The notes under the pieces were generated by a model. The model saw nothing but the letters and a program-made list of their open reading frames with translations. It was not told where the DNA came from and searched no databases. A stretch of DNA of 41,581 bases, taken from IMG/VR virus record IMGVR_UViG_3300024999_000201, positions 1 to 41,581 of that record; one strand, given 5' to 3'. The position numbers were made by a program, and so were the translations under genes. This DNA is from a virus. Positions 5,516 to 15,762 of this stretch are shown here, in pieces. How positions within the stretch are numbered: the first letter of the stretch is position 1; each line of letters opens with the position of its first letter.

Positions 5516-6346
5516 ATGTCACGAACAAAGGATGTTTCCCCTGTCGCATCAACAACAAGCATTAAATTCTTACAGGAATCCGGCTACATCGATTCCCCTA
5601 ACTGTGCTATATGCAGCGCCACTCACCCAGTCTCCCACATCCCTGTGCGCCCCGATCTCGAAGAAATATGGGTCCGTGCCGGTTCGCATAAAGCTCTCTC
5701 GTTCCTTCGCGGCTGTGGCATTAACGTAACTATCCGCTCCCTGCAACGTCACATCCAGAACCACGCTCCCTACCTTCGTGCAGGAATATGGCTAAAGCGC
5801 TCCCAAGATCTCATCAAAGCTGCCGTAGAAGAACACGCTGAAGCTGAGGTTGCAGTTCAAAACATCATAAACATCGGTAACAAAATGGTTCTTGAAGGTG
5901 CGCTCCCCGTTACCGAGCGACTTTTTGTCGAATCTCTAAAACTCCAAAGCAAAAACAAACAAGTCTCCTCGCTCCGAGGTTTCCTTGACGAAATAGAATC
6001 GGGCGCTTTTTCCAATGCAGAGCTTGTTGATGATAATAAAAAACAACTTGCATCCCCGGTCATTGAAGGCGAAACTGTAGAAGACGATATTTACACCACC
6101 CAACCCACCCCAAATGACCCCCCTCTTTCCTCTGAAACACCTCCTTCTTTAAATCCTAATACCGAAGATGGTACTTCTATCGTTTCAGCTCCTGAAACTT
6201 CACCAGAACCAATCCTAGAGCCTCCGATAAAAAAGAAAATAATTACTAAACCTCCATTAAAGAAGATACCTAAAGCCAAAATGCTTGAAACATTTGATGA
6301 TTTTAAACCATTTTTCCCCGAAGCGGAGGGACCTGATGTCGATTGA
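5516..6346 (+). CDS. terS: Terminase small subunit (candidate)
   Basis: Immediately precedes and overlaps (11 bases) the terminase large subunit, the usual place for the DNA-recognition subunit. The N-terminal part (residues 1-110) has CAICSATHP and a helix-turn-helix-like segment (GCGINVTIRSLQRHIQNHAPYL) suited to DNA binding. A helical middle (110-170) may oligomerise. The last 90 residues are a Pro/Thr/Ser/Glu-rich tail with KKKIITKPPLKKIPK. At 276 residues it is longer than most small terminases because of this tail. The codons are richer in C (ctc, cgc, tcc) than in the downstream structural genes, hinting at a different origin. The call rests mainly on context. Confidence 0.6.
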   Translation: MSRTKDVSPVASTTSIKFLQESGYIDSPNCAICSATHPVSHIPVRPDLEEIWVRAGSHKALSFLRGCGINVTIRSLQRHIQNHAPYLRAGIWLKRSQDLIKAAVEEHAEAEVAVQNIINIGNKMVLEGALPVTERLFVESLKLQSKNKQVSSLRGFLDEIESGAFSNAELVDDNKKQLASPVIEGETVEDDIYTTQPTPNDPPLSSETPPSLNPNTEDGTSIVSAPETSPEPILEPPIKKKIITKPPLKKIPKAKMLETFDDFKPFFPEAEGPDVD

Positions 6347-7772
6347 AGCCGCTAAAGAATACTACGCAAAATATTTTAAACTCGGTAAGGACGACCCCGA
6401 AATATTTATTTCTAAAATTGTGTCTCCCGCGCATTGGCGTAACCCCATAACCGGACAAGAAGAAGAAATGCGACCTAATGGTCCACAGCTTAAATGGCTT
6501 AAAAACTCAATAATGCCCTATAACGTGTTTGCAGCGGGTAACTCTTCCGGTAAATCTTTTGGTTCTGCCTTTAAAGCAGTTTGGTTTGCGAATTATAAAA
6601 AAAAGCCGGGAAAAAACTATGGGAGCTATGCAGAATTCATTTCACAACCCTATAAAGTTTTACTATCGGGTCCCGAATCCAAGCAGGCAATGTCTCTTTT
6701 TGAACAGGTTGAATTCTTACTTAAAAATTCCCCTTATTTGTCTCAGAAGATTGTCAGTATAACTACCGGAACTAAAAGAGATCCCCACGCCTGTATTGAC
6801 CTGGATAACGGGGCTTCTATTCACGCCATATCAACCAAAAACAAAGGTAAGCACATTGAGTCCGGGGACTTTGATTTGATTATTTTTGATGAGCCTGCAG
6901 ACGAACCCCACTTAAGTTATGTTATCGATAAAGTATTGGTTCCCCGTATGTTTAGACGTGGCGGTGTTTTAGACCTTGTCGGTACTCCTAAAGATAGCCC
7001 GGAGTTTTTAGACTGGTATCGTAAAGGTTGCTCCTCTGAGGATGAGTTTTATGACCCTCGCTACGTCGAACCTGAGTCCTACTACTCCCAAAACGCGTCC
7101 TCCTTTGAAAATCCGTTTGCAGACCAGGAGAAGATTCAGCAGTATGCATCCACTAAAAACGAGGATATTATTCAGGAAAGACTTTACGGTAAATTTGTCA
7201 ATTTCTCTGATTCTGCCTTCCCGGAGACTGTTATCCATGCGTGTCTTAACCCCGAACTTCCTGTGCATATTGAACCGTCTGACGGAAGGATTTATGTCAC
7301 GGGAGTTGATTTTGGTAGGAAAAACGACTTTACCGTGGCAGTTACTTTAGACGTGACGGAGTTCCCTTTTACCGTCGTCGACTTCGGTCGTTGGGGAGGG
7401 GGTAATGTATCTTGGGAGTTTATTTTTAACCAGCTTTATAGTATATTTGAGAAATATAGGTCAGAATTTTTTGTCGATGCGACATCTTCTGGCGGTGACA
7501 TGCAAGTAGAGTGGCTGAACGGTATGGGCGTGTTTTATAAGCAATTTATTTACACTCCCGCCAAAAAGGTTATACTGATAAATAACCTACAGGATATGAT
7601 GGCAAGGAGTAGAGTTAGGTTCGGGCTAATACCGGAGCTTAAAGATGAGCTTAGGTTTTACCCGCGAAGTCTCGAAGATAAACACTTCGACACGGACTGT
7701 GTTATGGGTCTTGCGCTCGCCTGCCTGCGTGCCAAAGATTTTGGTAATGTAAGCGAGCCGTACGAATATTAA
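6336..7772 (+). CDS. terL: Terminase large subunit (ATPase and nuclease)
   Basis: Packaging motor that cuts concatemers and drives DNA into the prohead through the portal. GGAGGG lies before ATG 6336-6338, so I use this start (478 residues) rather than an upstream in-frame ATG. Visible motifs: Walker A AAGNSSGKS (about 66-74), Walker B LIIFDEP (181-187), and RNase H-type nuclease acidic positions in VTGVDFGRKNDF (Asp325), FFVDATSS (Asp381) and the FDTDCVMG region near the C-terminus. Length is typical. It lies between terS and the portal gene, whose ATG follows the TAA directly. A CCTCGCTACGT motif lies at 7056-7066. Confidence 0.93.
   Translation: MSIEAAKEYYAKYFKLGKDDPEIFISKIVSPAHWRNPITGQEEEMRPNGPQLKWLKNSIMPYNVFAAGNSSGKSFGSAFKAVWFANYKKKPGKNYGSYAEFISQPYKVLLSGPESKQAMSLFEQVEFLLKNSPYLSQKIVSITTGTKRDPHACIDLDNGASIHAISTKNKGKHIESGDFDLIIFDEPADEPHLSYVIDKVLVPRMFRRGGVLDLVGTPKDSPEFLDWYRKGCSSEDEFYDPRYVEPESYYSQNASSFENPFADQEKIQQYASTKNEDIIQERLYGKFVNFSDSAFPETVIHACLNPELPVHIEPSDGRIYVTGVDFGRKNDFTVAVTLDVTEFPFTVVDFGRWGGGNVSWEFIFNQLYSIFEKYRSEFFVDATSSGGDMQVEWLNGMGVFYKQFIYTPAKKVILINNLQDMMARSRVRFGLIPELKDELRFYPRSLEDKHFDTDCVMGLALACLRAKDFGNVSEPYEY
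7056..7066 (+). repeat. Dispersed 11-mer CCTCGCTACGT (terL copy)
   Basis: Exact copy of the 11-mer found at 2082-2092, 39466-39476 and 39910-39920; the only exact copy on the plus strand. Confidence 0.55.
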
Positions 7773-9593
7773 ATGACTAATATAATTACTAATGTTAAAA
7801 ATGCTCTAGGTTATGCAGAACCCGCTGTTATTGAAGTAGCCCGGCTTTGGAACTCCATGTCGGATATTTATTCCCAAAGTACAACCAACTCACGAAGACA
7901 CAGAGACATGTTTTTAGGAAGTCAATGGACTTCGGAAGATCTGAGTAAAAAAGATAGAGTGCATAGAGTATATAACTATGGGGCACAACTTTTACGTAAA
8001 TTTCAGATGTATGAAGGAGCTAAAGGGTTTGATTTAAATGTTAAATATACTAATGACGATGAGCTTTCTTTACTTATTGCAGAGGCTACTGAAGCTTTAG
8101 CCTATCAGATATTAGATAGCGCTAAATTCTTTTCTAAATACTTAGAATCACGTCTTGCTAAAAGCCTTTACGGAACTATTTACTACGGACCTTTATGGAA
8201 CTCGGATAATAAAGACGGAGGACCGAAAGGGACTTTAGAAATAAGAACTTTAACCTCCGAAAGATGCCGCGTTTTATATCAGGATAATAACTTCGAAGTG
8301 CCGGAAGCTTTCATTACTTGTAAGAGAATGCATGTGGATGTTGCTCGAAGAATTTACGGCGGTTTGGTGGAAAAAACTATTGAACCGGATGACTATGTTA
8401 ATTCTGACGAATATAACAAAGCTGTTAAAGATTACGTTTTTAGTACGCAGCCTTCGGGTTCCTATAATCTTGACAGTAAAAATATGGTGACTATTTGGAA
8501 TATGACTAATACCGAAAGGTATGTGGTTACCGTGGGACACCAGGTAGCTATTGATAGAGAGCACGGATATAAGATAAACGGCAAGGGTTTTTGCCCCATC
8601 GTTCAGGAGCATAACATTTACTTAACAGGCTATCATATTGGGTTTTCCGATCTGTATTTTGTTGAGGATCAGCTCCGCGCTTTAAATAAACTTTACTCGC
8701 TTTTGGAAGAGATTGTTGAGGATAACGCATATCCTATTATGTTTGAAATAAACAACTCTCTTAGAGGTCAGAAACTTAAAAGAGGAGAGATGAGAGGTAA
8801 AGTGTTCCCGATGACCGTAGGACCTAATGAAGAGGGTATAAGACAGCTTCAGGCTTCCACTTTAGTACAGCCGGTACTTGCTGCTATAGCTGAAGTTAAG
8901 TCTACTATATTTGATATTTCTTCTATGCCTGCAGCTGCTTTTGGAGCTTACCAACCTAACACCAAGTCGGGTTTTCAAGCAACTGTTCAGATGCAGCCCG
9001 CACTTCAGGAGATAGACGGAAGACAGGTAAGAACTGCTGAAGCTTTAAATACTCTTATCAGACAATGCCTTGCTATTTTAGAAAAAGAAGATCCCGATTC
9101 ACTTACTATAAGTCTACCTGCTGAGACCAATCCGGCGGATGGTCAGGTTATAATTCCTGAACAGAAAGTAAAACTTAGTAACCTATCCGCACACACAATT
9201 GAGATTTTATTTGGAAATCCGCTACCTAAAGACGATGCCAGGGTGATTCAAAACGAGACTATGAAATATACTAATAAACTACAGTCTAAGAGAACTACAA
9301 TGCAGAATCTTGGTGTGGAGAGTCCTTCTAAAGAAAACAACATTATAGAGCAGGAAGATATTAAATTAGCGGAAATTCAGGCTAAGGTGCAATCCATAAT
9401 GGCTGAGGCGGAGGCTGCAGTTATAGCTAAACAACAGGCAGCAGCTACACCGAAACCAACGGCAGATGCTGGAGCTAACGGTCCTTTGAAACCGGGACAG
9501 AATCCCGAACAGAAGATGCCTACTCCTATTGGAGAAGAAGAGCCTGCTGTGGAAACTGCTGGAGAGGCGGTAGCGGAAACCAGCACGCTTTAG
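7773..9593 (+). CDS. Portal protein
   Basis: Forms the dodecameric ring at the capsid vertex through which DNA is packaged and ejected, docking terminase and then the tail. It directly follows terL with no gap. It is 606 residues, with a helix/beta portal-like body (HRDMFLGSQWTSEDLSKKDR near the N-terminus; a central wing; EVKSTIFDISSMPAAAFGAYQPNTKSGFQA, a conserved portal-type clip/stem region) and an Ala/Pro/Glu-rich flexible C-terminus after about residue 550. The length fits large portals of podophage or P22/N4-like type rather than short HK97-type ones. No ribosome site is obvious, so translation is likely coupled to terL. Confidence 0.82.
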   Translation: MTNIITNVKNALGYAEPAVIEVARLWNSMSDIYSQSTTNSRRHRDMFLGSQWTSEDLSKKDRVHRVYNYGAQLLRKFQMYEGAKGFDLNVKYTNDDELSLLIAEATEALAYQILDSAKFFSKYLESRLAKSLYGTIYYGPLWNSDNKDGGPKGTLEIRTLTSERCRVLYQDNNFEVPEAFITCKRMHVDVARRIYGGLVEKTIEPDDYVNSDEYNKAVKDYVFSTQPSGSYNLDSKNMVTIWNMTNTERYVVTVGHQVAIDREHGYKINGKGFCPIVQEHNIYLTGYHIGFSDLYFVEDQLRALNKLYSLLEEIVEDNAYPIMFEINNSLRGQKLKRGEMRGKVFPMTVGPNEEGIRQLQASTLVQPVLAAIAEVKSTIFDISSMPAAAFGAYQPNTKSGFQATVQMQPALQEIDGRQVRTAEALNTLIRQCLAILEKEDPDSLTISLPAETNPADGQVIIPEQKVKLSNLSAHTIEILFGNPLPKDDARVIQNETMKYTNKLQSKRTTMQNLGVESPSKENNIIEQEDIKLAEIQAKVQSIMAEAEAAVIAKQQAAATPKPTADAGANGPLKPGQNPEQKMPTPIGEEEPAVETAGEAVAETSTL

Positions 9594-9601
9594 TATGAAA
9601 T

Positions 9602-11698
9602 ATGGCTTACAAGACCGAAAGTCCAACAAAATCAAGAAGAAGCTTAACAAGAGCCTCCGCAAATTCAAGGGGTTACTCAAGCGTTTTAAGCGGGTTTTCT
9701 TCTTCTTTAAATGATGTAAGGAAAACTTTATTATCTGAGGCTTTATCCCGTATAAACTATGAGATAGAAGTTAACGCGTCTTCCAACGAAGATAAGTTAA
9801 ATCTGTATGAAAACTATCTTGAAAACTTAACTCCCGGAACTTCCGAGTACTATGATACTGCGCTTAAGATTCAGAACCTTAGAGACTCTTTATCTACTGA
9901 GGATTTTAACTATGCTAAAGCTTTATATTCCGGTAATCAGATCTCTGCTGAGGAATACTATAGGATACTAAAAGAGAGGGTAAATGAGGATGATTTATCC
10001 GATAAAGAGAGAACTCAAAGAACTTTAGATCTTTGGGATTTTGAAAGAAAAGTTAAAAATAATGCTACGGACGATGCCTTAAGAGAGGCAGCTTTACAGG
10101 AAAGCCAGGGTATTATATCTGCTTTTGATAGGCTTTCTGTTATTCAGGCAGCTTACGATGCTGAGACCGACCCGGACCGAAAACAGACCCTTAAAGGACA
10201 ACTTATTGCTCAAAGGGATGCCTCTGTAAAGGAAAATCAGTCTTATAGGGAGCTTATTATCAGAAAAGGTATCCAGGAAGGAACTGCCACTAAAAGTGAT
10301 TTATTGGCTTTATATGCTGAGAAATATCAGACTGCGAAGACTCCAAACGATGCTTTACAGGCTGAAATAAGTTTACAAAACCTTCTTAAGGAGGTTACAG
10401 CTGATAACAGTAAGATGTTTAAAAAGGAAGTAAAAGATATAGTAGCTGTTTTAGATAATAAGATTGAACAGGCAAGAAGAGACGGGGATGTAACCGCTCT
10501 TAAGCTTTTATATGATAACAAAGCTGGTGTTATTCAGCAGTTTTTCAATAGTGAGGATGTTTCTTTAGAAGATAAGGAAAGTTCTTCTACGTTTTTTACA
10601 TTTTTAAAAGAAACCTACGGTAAAGATTACGATATTGACTCCGGAACGGTGATAGATGTAGCACCTACAGCCGAAAACAACATTGAAATAGTAGAAGAGG
10701 CGTTACATAACCCCGATTCTTCTTTAATTGTAAGGACTTTTAGTCCCAGCGGTATCGGAACTAATAAGATTGTCAGAGGAGAAAAAACTACCATCACAAA
10801 ACCCGACGGTACTATTGAAAATTTCTATGATTTTGGAAAAAATGTTGCTGTTTCAAGAATAGATACCTCTTTAACAAAGGAAGCTATTGACCCAATTACC
10901 GGACAGGTTTTAAAGGATGAGCAGGGAAATCCTATCAGGGTGGGTGCAACTCCTTCCGGGCGAGAACTTAAGAGTTTGCCTGATAATTACGGTGATGTTT
11001 TACAGGTTGGGAATCTTAAGCCTTTAAGTGCAAATGAGTTTAAGGGGGAGTATGTGGATCTTTATAAAGATTCCGGTGGAAATATGGTACGCGGTTACAA
11101 GGTTTATGGGGAGAGGTTCAAAAACACTTTGGGGGCACAGCCTGTTGCTGGGGAGAATAATGCGTTTTTACTTACCACAAAGGATAATCAGATACCTAAT
11201 CAGAAGTATGTTAAAGAGCAGGAGCTTTACAGACCTACGATTAAAAATATTGTTGAGGGAATACCTAAAGGTGTAGTGAATACTATAAAATCTGCTTTTA
11301 CCCCCTCGTCCCAAGTACAAAGAGATACCCTTGCTATGCAGGGAATTGGTGACATAGCAAACGATGTTTCAAACACTATAAAAAAGATTGATTTTAGCGG
11401 TCTTACCCAGGGAATTCAGAACAATGTGTCTGATATTAAGATTCCTGAAGTAAAACTGCCTGATTTTAGTAAGAATTTTGCTAATATTGAGAGTGATATT
11501 CAAAGGCAACTTCTAAGTAGTGTTTTTAAACCTAATGTTGTTTTAAATACTGTTTCGGGTAATTACACAAGAGCAATTACCGGAGCTGTGACTAATTTTG
11601 TTAGAAACTCCCCTCTTGGGAATAATTTTATGAATTCGGTTGGAAATTTCTTTAGTGGTGCTCTCAATACTGTAAGAAATTGGTTCGGAGGTAATTAA
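9602..11698 (+). CDS. Large coiled-coil-rich probable virion protein
   Basis: 698 residues, unknown family. The basic, Ser-rich N-terminus (KSRRSLTRASANSRGYSS) leads into a long charged helical region (about 30-310), then a beta-rich middle (TGQVLKDEQGNPIRVGATPSG) and a C-terminus with amphipathic, Asn/Phe/Val-rich segments ending WFGGN. It lies between portal and scaffold and shares a TAATG junction with the 1333-residue gene. In podophages this position often holds internal or ejection proteins, so I infer a DNA-ejection or internal head role. Confidence 0.6.
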   Translation: MAYKTESPTKSRRSLTRASANSRGYSSVLSGFSSSLNDVRKTLLSEALSRINYEIEVNASSNEDKLNLYENYLENLTPGTSEYYDTALKIQNLRDSLSTEDFNYAKALYSGNQISAEEYYRILKERVNEDDLSDKERTQRTLDLWDFERKVKNNATDDALREAALQESQGIISAFDRLSVIQAAYDAETDPDRKQTLKGQLIAQRDASVKENQSYRELIIRKGIQEGTATKSDLLALYAEKYQTAKTPNDALQAEISLQNLLKEVTADNSKMFKKEVKDIVAVLDNKIEQARRDGDVTALKLLYDNKAGVIQQFFNSEDVSLEDKESSSTFFTFLKETYGKDYDIDSGTVIDVAPTAENNIEIVEEALHNPDSSLIVRTFSPSGIGTNKIVRGEKTTITKPDGTIENFYDFGKNVAVSRIDTSLTKEAIDPITGQVLKDEQGNPIRVGATPSGRELKSLPDNYGDVLQVGNLKPLSANEFKGEYVDLYKDSGGNMVRGYKVYGERFKNTLGAQPVAGENNAFLLTTKDNQIPNQKYVKEQELYRPTIKNIVEGIPKGVVNTIKSAFTPSSQVQRDTLAMQGIGDIANDVSNTIKKIDFSGLTQGIQNNVSDIKIPEVKLPDFSKNFANIESDIQRQLLSSVFKPNVVLNTVSGNYTRAITGAVTNFVRNSPLGNNFMNSVGNFFSGALNTVRNWFGGN

Positions 11699-14600
11699 TG
11701 CCTTACAACAGACCGTCCTGGGCTTCCTCGGTCCGAAATAAATATGCAAAGCTTGTCCCAACTCTCGGCGGTGCTGAGGGGTATGCACGTGCTTCCGAAG
11801 ATATTGGCATAAGACCTGAAGATATACCTGTTATCAGAAGAGGTCCTGCAAATATAGCCGATGTTTTACCGGGTGCTGGAGCTCAAAACGCTAAGGTAGA
11901 TTTTAGTAGAAGTACAAACAATACTTATAACAACAGAAACTTTAATGTTACAGGAGCCAAACCCGGTCTTTTTGGGACTTTGGTTTCTTCAGGAAAGGTA
12001 ACTTTAAGAAATGCTGGGGAACTTTTAAGTAAGCTTGACCCCTCTATGGTTATTGGTTCTGTAAAGGGAACGGTAGCTGAAACAGGGGAATCTTTTAAAA
12101 GGCTTTTTGGTGCTAATGCCTTAAATATCAGTAATTTTGTAACGGATGCTACATTTAGAAAAATGGCTTTGGGGCAGAAGTTAACGCAGGAGGAGATGGC
12201 TGCTTGGAGTGAAATGCGTGGTAAGGAGCTTTCCGATAAATATAAGAAGTTGGGACTTGATCCTACCAAGCAGTACGGTATTGGCGATGCTGCTGGGGAT
12301 GTGTTTAACGTGGTAACTGCCGCTGCCAGCGTAATACCTGTAGCAAAGGCGGGGGTTGCCGCTTTTAAAGCCGCTCCTATTGTCGGTAGGACACTTATTT
12401 CTTCCTTTACAACCAAGATAGGTACAGAAGCTGTTAAAGATGCTGTAAAGGCTGGGGGACCTTTAATTATAGATACTGCTGGTAATGTTTTTGCTAAACC
12501 TACTTCTAAAGTTATAGTAAAGACATTTTTAACCGAAGGGTTAAAGGACGGGTTTAAGTTCTTTAATGCTACTGCTGGTACTGTTGCTATTGAGGCTTAT
12601 AAGCAGGGCGTAAATATTGAACTTATGAACGAGGTTAGAAAAATCATATCTCCTGAGGCGGCGCTAAGAATTGAAAGAGACCAAAGAGCTTATGTTGGTT
12701 CTTTAAGTCTTGGAGAAAGGCTGACACTTGACTTAGCGGTAGGTATTTATCTTCCTTTTTATGTTCCCGGACTTAGGACCACTTTTAACTTGGTAACAAA
12801 CGGAAAGCAGGCAGTAGAGACCGCTATGATAAGTCGTGCTTTTGATAAAGCGTTTTCAGATCCTAAATCTATTGAAATTTTAAATAAGATATCTGAGGTT
12901 ACTGATTTAGGCACAGGTCTTGCTGGGGATGTTCAGCTTAAGGGAAATCTTTTAAAACATCTTTCTACCGTTATGGGTGAAGACCAGGTAGCAATTACTA
13001 CCGAGCACGTTTTAGAAACTATGGAATCTTGGGCTAAAAACCCTATCGCTGAGGTAGCTTTAAAAAGAGCGGAGCTTGAGAAGACTTCTACTAACCTTTC
13101 GTGGTATTCGGATAAACTTGGGCGCGCTTTAACTCCGGACGAGAGATTAATGCACTGGTTTATAACTGAAACCCAAGGTAAATATATCGGAGATTTAGGG
13201 GATAACCTTGCTTTTGAGTTTGAAAAAGCTTTAAAACTTAGAACTTCCGGTATTGCCGAAGGGTTTGAAGATGTTACAAAAATAGTTACAAGGCAGGAAG
13301 ACATAAAGCTTCTTGCTGGAGACATTACCAGGGTCGGAGATGTGGGTTCTGCTAGATCTGCTATAGACGGAATGCTTCTTAATAAGACTGAGCTTTTATC
13401 CACTCTCAGGGATAAACTCAGAGGTCTTGGAGGGGATTTAATTGAAAGAGACGGAAAATTTATAATTCCTGAGCAGTTTGTAAAACTTCCTGAGATAGGT
13501 GATATAAAAAATGCTTTGAGGGATATAAACGAGGAGATACTTGCTACTATTTCTCAAGCTAAAGCTTTGGGAATATCGGATAATATCTTAAAACTTCCTT
13601 CTAATAAATGGCTTCTTAAGGAGTGGGATGCTACTACAGCCTTTAACAGTATCAGAGCTTCTTCTGAGACGGCTCAGTTTCAGAGAGGTTTATTCCAAAA
13701 CTTTGATTTAAAAAATATAAGTCAGATAAAACTATGGGCTAGTAAGAATGCTGAGGCTTTAGACAGAATCTTCTCCGGTGGGGGTGCTTCTCCTAAACTT
13801 AAAGCTATGTTTGCCGATGCTGTAATTGACTTTAGAAACTTTAACCCCGATGCTTCGGAGAACGATGTTTTACAGTTTTTACTTTCTCTTCCAAGCAAGG
13901 AGGAGGCTTTAGGACGTGTTCCTAAATGGGTTACAAGCACCTTAAGTAAAGCAGAAAAACTAACATTAAAAATGAATGAAGCTGTTTCTAACTTTGATAA
14001 ACAACTTTTGGCTAACATAAGAGCCGGGGCGGATTTACCTAAACAAACTGTGGAAGATATCGTTACTGAAACTAGAAGGATTGAGGCGCAATTACCTCGC
14101 GGGGCGTTTGCTCCTGAGTATTTATCCAAGACAAGCAGATGGGGAGCTGGGGTAACGGAGATTCCTTTAGCAGATGAGCCTTTAAAGGTTGAAGGCTGGG
14201 CAAAACTTATAGCTGATTTTTCAGATTCTAATGGGATAACAAGAGCTGTAACAGACTACCTGGTTCCTCATAACCCTACAGATATTTATGTTAAGGCAAT
14301 GAATAATCTATCAAATCTTATAGAAAAACAAGCTCCTGGTAAAACCGAGAGTGTTATGAGACAGATATCAAAGATTCAGGATAAAGGTATATCTCTTATA
14401 CCGCTGATGCCTGGCGGCGGTCCCAAGTGGGAAGCTTTAGGTAAACCTATGGTATCTGGTGTTGATTGGAAGACTTTAGATAAACTCGGAGCTTCCTTCG
14501 GCGTTGATAATCTCGGCAGGATGACAAGGGAAGCGTTTGTTAATGTTTTAACTGAGTCGGGTGTTCGTATGGGTATTGTAGACCGTCTAAGAGCTGCTCC

Positions 14601-15699
14601 TGGGATTGGGGCAATATACGATGCTTTATATAGACAATGGATGCTTACCCGTTTTGCTTTAAATCCTATGTTTCATGCTCAACAGGTTCCTGAAGCGGGT
14701 ATTATAGGTATCTTAAGATCATTTAACTTGCCCGAAGGAATGTCTAAAAACTATATCCATTACGCAACAAGAAACCCTTTAACTTCTATGACTGCTGAGG
14801 AGCTTGAGCTTTATAAGGCTGTGTCTTCAAGGGGTTTGGGTAGAGGTACAAGAGATGCTCTAATGGACGTTGATATATTAAAGGGTACTACTTTGGAAGA
14901 AAATAAAAGACTTGCAGCCTTCATGGCGGAGTTCCCGGTTCAAGTCAGAGGACAACTTTTTGATATGCCCGCTTTAAAGAACGTAGATCCTTTGGTGCTG
15001 GAAGATTATAGGGACTGGATTTTAGGGCTACAGCAGAGTCCCAAAGCTATGGCGGATGCTATAAATGAGGCTTTTTCAACTACTGGGTTTGATTTAAAAA
15101 GCGAGGCGATAAAAAGAGCTGTACAAACTACAAGGGTAGAGGTACAGAAATTTACTACTTATAACCTTAACAGGTCTGCTCTTGAAAAGGATTTACACGC
15201 CTTTCTTTTCCCGTTTTCTTATCAGAAGAAGTTTTGGACTGAGGTAGGAAAGTTCGTTGGCGGAGGTTCTGTACTCAGACCTGTTGTAGTCAGCGAGGCT
15301 TTTAAAGGTATTTCCGATATAAACGATAGTCCTACTATGCAGGAAGTACGCGCCAAGTATCCTACGATGACTGGGTGGATTTGGAACATACTTCCGTTTA
15401 ATCCTACCTATCCTTTAATAGATATTACTCAGGGTAGTTATTGGTTGGGGGGTATTAGAGCAGATCCCACACAAGCAGTTCTGTGGGATACATTTGTAAA
15501 TAGTAGTGGTAAATATAATCTTTTTGAAGACCCCACGGCAGCTGCACAAAAAGTAGGGGGCGGTGGCTTTAAGTTCTGGACACAGGACGTAGCTACAGCT
15601 TTAAATGAGGTGTTCAAGCAGGAAACCCCGTCACAACAATCAAAATATATATGGATGCTTAACAGGCTTCGACAAGAAGCCGAGTTGCAAAAGCATTGA
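11698..15699 (+). CDS. Very large probable internal virion / ejection protein
   Basis: At 1333 residues this is the largest gene. It translates in a TAATG overlap after the 698-residue gene. N-terminal region is Gly/Ala-rich with hydrophobic stretches (GDVFNVVTAAASVIPVAK and following, about residues 195-235) that could insert in membranes. The middle is a long charged helical section. The last 350 residues are compact and aromatic-rich (RQWMLTRFALNPMFHAQQVP, HAFLFPFSYQKKFW, WIWNILPFNPTYPLIDIT), of the type seen in large phage polyvalent or internal proteins. It is not a typical tape measure: it precedes the capsid gene and lacks repeats. I infer an ejection protein. No enzymatic motif recognised. 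Confidence 0.6.
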   Translation: MPYNRPSWASSVRNKYAKLVPTLGGAEGYARASEDIGIRPEDIPVIRRGPANIADVLPGAGAQNAKVDFSRSTNNTYNNRNFNVTGAKPGLFGTLVSSGKVTLRNAGELLSKLDPSMVIGSVKGTVAETGESFKRLFGANALNISNFVTDATFRKMALGQKLTQEEMAAWSEMRGKELSDKYKKLGLDPTKQYGIGDAAGDVFNVVTAAASVIPVAKAGVAAFKAAPIVGRTLISSFTTKIGTEAVKDAVKAGGPLIIDTAGNVFAKPTSKVIVKTFLTEGLKDGFKFFNATAGTVAIEAYKQGVNIELMNEVRKIISPEAALRIERDQRAYVGSLSLGERLTLDLAVGIYLPFYVPGLRTTFNLVTNGKQAVETAMISRAFDKAFSDPKSIEILNKISEVTDLGTGLAGDVQLKGNLLKHLSTVMGEDQVAITTEHVLETMESWAKNPIAEVALKRAELEKTSTNLSWYSDKLGRALTPDERLMHWFITETQGKYIGDLGDNLAFEFEKALKLRTSGIAEGFEDVTKIVTRQEDIKLLAGDITRVGDVGSARSAIDGMLLNKTELLSTLRDKLRGLGGDLIERDGKFIIPEQFVKLPEIGDIKNALRDINEEILATISQAKALGISDNILKLPSNKWLLKEWDATTAFNSIRASSETAQFQRGLFQNFDLKNISQIKLWASKNAEALDRIFSGGGASPKLKAMFADAVIDFRNFNPDASENDVLQFLLSLPSKEEALGRVPKWVTSTLSKAEKLTLKMNEAVSNFDKQLLANIRAGADLPKQTVEDIVTETRRIEAQLPRGAFAPEYLSKTSRWGAGVTEIPLADEPLKVEGWAKLIADFSDSNGITRAVTDYLVPHNPTDIYVKAMNNLSNLIEKQAPGKTESVMRQISKIQDKGISLIPLMPGGGPKWEALGKPMVSGVDWKTLDKLGASFGVDNLGRMTREAFVNVLTESGVRMGIVDRLRAAPGIGAIYDALYRQWMLTRFALNPMFHAQQVPEAGIIGILRSFNLPEGMSKNYIHYATRNPLTSMTAEELELYKAVSSRGLGRGTRDALMDVDILKGTTLEENKRLAAFMAEFPVQVRGQLFDMPALKNVDPLVLEDYRDWILGLQQSPKAMADAINEAFSTTGFDLKSEAIKRAVQTTRVEVQKFTTYNLNRSALEKDLHAFLFPFSYQKKFWTEVGKFVGGGSVLRPVVVSEAFKGISDINDSPTMQEVRAKYPTMTGWIWNILPFNPTYPLIDITQGSYWLGGIRADPTQAVLWDTFVNSSGKYNLFEDPTAAAQKVGGGGFKFWTQDVATALNEVFKQETPSQQSKYIWMLNRLRQEAELQKH

Positions 15700-15724
15700 C
15701 ACCTATAGTATTTAGTTTTAGGAT
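15696..15724 (+). promoter_or_regulatory. Promoter for scaffold and capsid genes
   Basis: TTGACA (15696-15701), 17-base spacer, TAGGAT (15719-15724). The -35 overlaps the TGA of the 1333-residue gene. It is well placed to raise scaffold and major capsid transcription above that of upstream genes. Confidence 0.55.
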
Positions 15725-15762
15725 ATATGTATTGTTTAATACCTTGAAGGGGGGTGTTTAAA

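Noticed and set aside
11698-15699. Tape measure protein
   Set aside because: Size fits, but it lies before the capsid gene, lacks heptad repeats throughout, and has a compact aromatic C-terminal domain.
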